From the NCBI GenBank assembly GCA_937922175.1, contig CAKZUU010000316.1, positions 1 through 5,617 on the forward strand: a DNA stretch of 5,617 nucleotides, in the 5' to 3' direction. The notes beneath the pieces were generated by a model. That model saw nothing but the letters and a program-made list of their open reading frames with translations. It was not told the origin of the DNA and ran no database searches. This document shows positions 4,873 to 5,617 of the stretch, piece after piece (within the stretch, counting starts at the first letter, position 1; every line of letters begins with the position of its first letter). A program made the position numbers and the translations under genes. The stretch comes from an uncultured Gemmataceae bacterium. Lineage in GTDB: Bacteria; Planctomycetota; Planctomycetia; Gemmatales; Gemmataceae.

Positions 4873-5617
4873 ATGAGTCAGTCCACCCGAGGTCTTCGGT
4901 TTGACTCGTCCAACTGTTTCACGCGTCCCACTCGCCGAGGTTTTATCCAAATCGGTATCGTAGGCGGTCTCGGTTTGACGTTGGCTGACTACCTTCGCTT
5001 GACCAGCCGGGCCAAAGCCGATCTCAAGCATTACGAGAGCAAGGAAGGCGTTGCCAAATCGGTAATTCACATCTTCCTGCCCGGCGGCATCGCCCATCAG
5101 GAGACGTTCGACCCGAAGCCAAACGCCCCGGTCGAGTATCGCGGCGAGATGGGGTCCATCCCGACGAATGTACCCGGCGTCGTGGTCAATGAGTTGCTCG
5201 TCAAAACGGCCCAAGTGGCGAACAAGATCGCGATTTGTCGGTCGATGACACACGGGGAAGCGGCTCACGAACGCGGCACCCACAATATGTTCACGGGTTA
5301 TCGTCCCAGCCCGGCCATCGTGTATCCGAGCATGGGAAGTATCGTCTCGCACGAATTTGGCGTTCGCAATTATTTGCCGCCTTACGTCTGCATCCCAAGT
5401 CAGCCGACCACCTACGCCGGTCCGGGCTATTTGTCGTCGTCGTTCTCGCCGTTCAGTTTGGGGGCCGACCCGGCGAACCCCGGCTTCCGGGTGCAGGATC
5501 TGGCCTTGCCCAACGGGGTGGATGAGAACCGGTTCGCGACCCGAAAAACGATGTTGGAGGCGGTCAACGATTACTTCGCCCGCAAGGAGAAATCGGATAA
5601 TGTGGCGGCGATGGACA
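4873..5617 (+). CDS. DUF1501 domain-containing protein, Tat-exported (N-terminal 248 residues, cut by window edge)
   Basis: This is a planctomycete-type DUF1501 protein, related to the alkaline phosphatase/sulfatase superfamily and expected outside the cytoplasm; its reaction is unknown. The first 248 residues are visible, about half of the usual length near 470-500. A twin-arginine signal lies at TRRGFIQIG (20-28), followed by a hydrophobic stretch to about residue 42. Family motifs follow: HIFLPGGIAHQETFDPKP (66-83, near the presumed metal-binding region) and RSMTHGEAAHERGTHNMFTGY (123-143). An excellent ribosome binding site, AAGGAG at 4860-4865, lies seven bases before the ATG and fixes the start. 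DUF1501 genes are often paired with DUF1549/DUF1553 cytochrome-type genes; none precedes this one, so a partner, if present, would lie beyond the right edge. It is divergent from the rest of the window and probably transcribed separately. Confidence 0.95.
   Translation, partial: MSQSTRGLRFDSSNCFTRPTRRGFIQIGIVGGLGLTLADYLRLTSRAKADLKHYESKEGVAKSVIHIFLPGGIAHQETFDPKPNAPVEYRGEMGSIPTNVPGVVVNELLVKTAQVANKIAICRSMTHGEAAHERGTHNMFTGYRPSPAIVYPSMGSIVSHEFGVRNYLPPYVCIPSQPTTYAGPGYLSSSFSPFSLGADPANPGFRVQDLALPNGVDENRFATRKTMLEAVNDYFARKEKSDNVAAMD

Overview
The window looks like a chromosomal stretch of a GC-rich planctomycete (Planctomycetota). Two things point there. The right end holds a Tat-exported DUF1501 protein of a type greatly expanded in that phylum. 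The centre holds formylmethanofuran dehydrogenase-type genes, an archaeal-like C1 module that is rare in bacteria but known from planctomycetes and some methylotrophs. The assignment is an inference from gene content; no rRNA or other marker is present.

Layout, left to right. Positions 1-239 (minus) hold the N-terminus of an ABC-2 type polysaccharide/polyol-phosphate exporter ATPase (Wzt/TagH-like), cut by the left edge. Positions 298-1092 (minus) hold its partner permease (Wzm/TagG-like), with a possible promoter at 1118-1146. A 248-base gap with one 8-bp stem-loop follows. Positions 1341-3974 (minus) hold a compact run read in the order histone-deacetylase-like amidohydrolase, then FwdD-like molybdopterin dinucleotide-binding subunit, then FwdB-like molybdenum/tungsten subunit. 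fwdD and fwdB overlap as ATGA, and fwdD starts just after the hydrolase stop, so the three probably form one operon. Next comes a gap with a perfect 10-bp inverted repeat, then a probable 34-residue membrane microprotein at 4164-4268 (minus). A 604-base divergent intergenic region follows, without a convincing gene but with several dyads and a TTGACA promoter candidate. Last, from 4873 (plus), is the first 248 residues of the DUF1501 protein, cut by the right edge.

How the genes work together. The ATPase and permease form one exporter for a lipid-linked glycan or similar polymer. FwdB and FwdD together form the pterin- and metal-binding redox half of a formylmethanofuran dehydrogenase. FwdB keeps the four cysteines expected for a [4Fe-4S] cluster and the cysteine that ligates Mo/W, so it appears redox-competent. 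The amidohydrolase (FwdA), FwdC and formyltransferase partners are not in this window. The best candidate for something unusual is the pairing of this redox-intact FwdB/FwdD module with a zinc deacetylase-family hydrolase in one operon.
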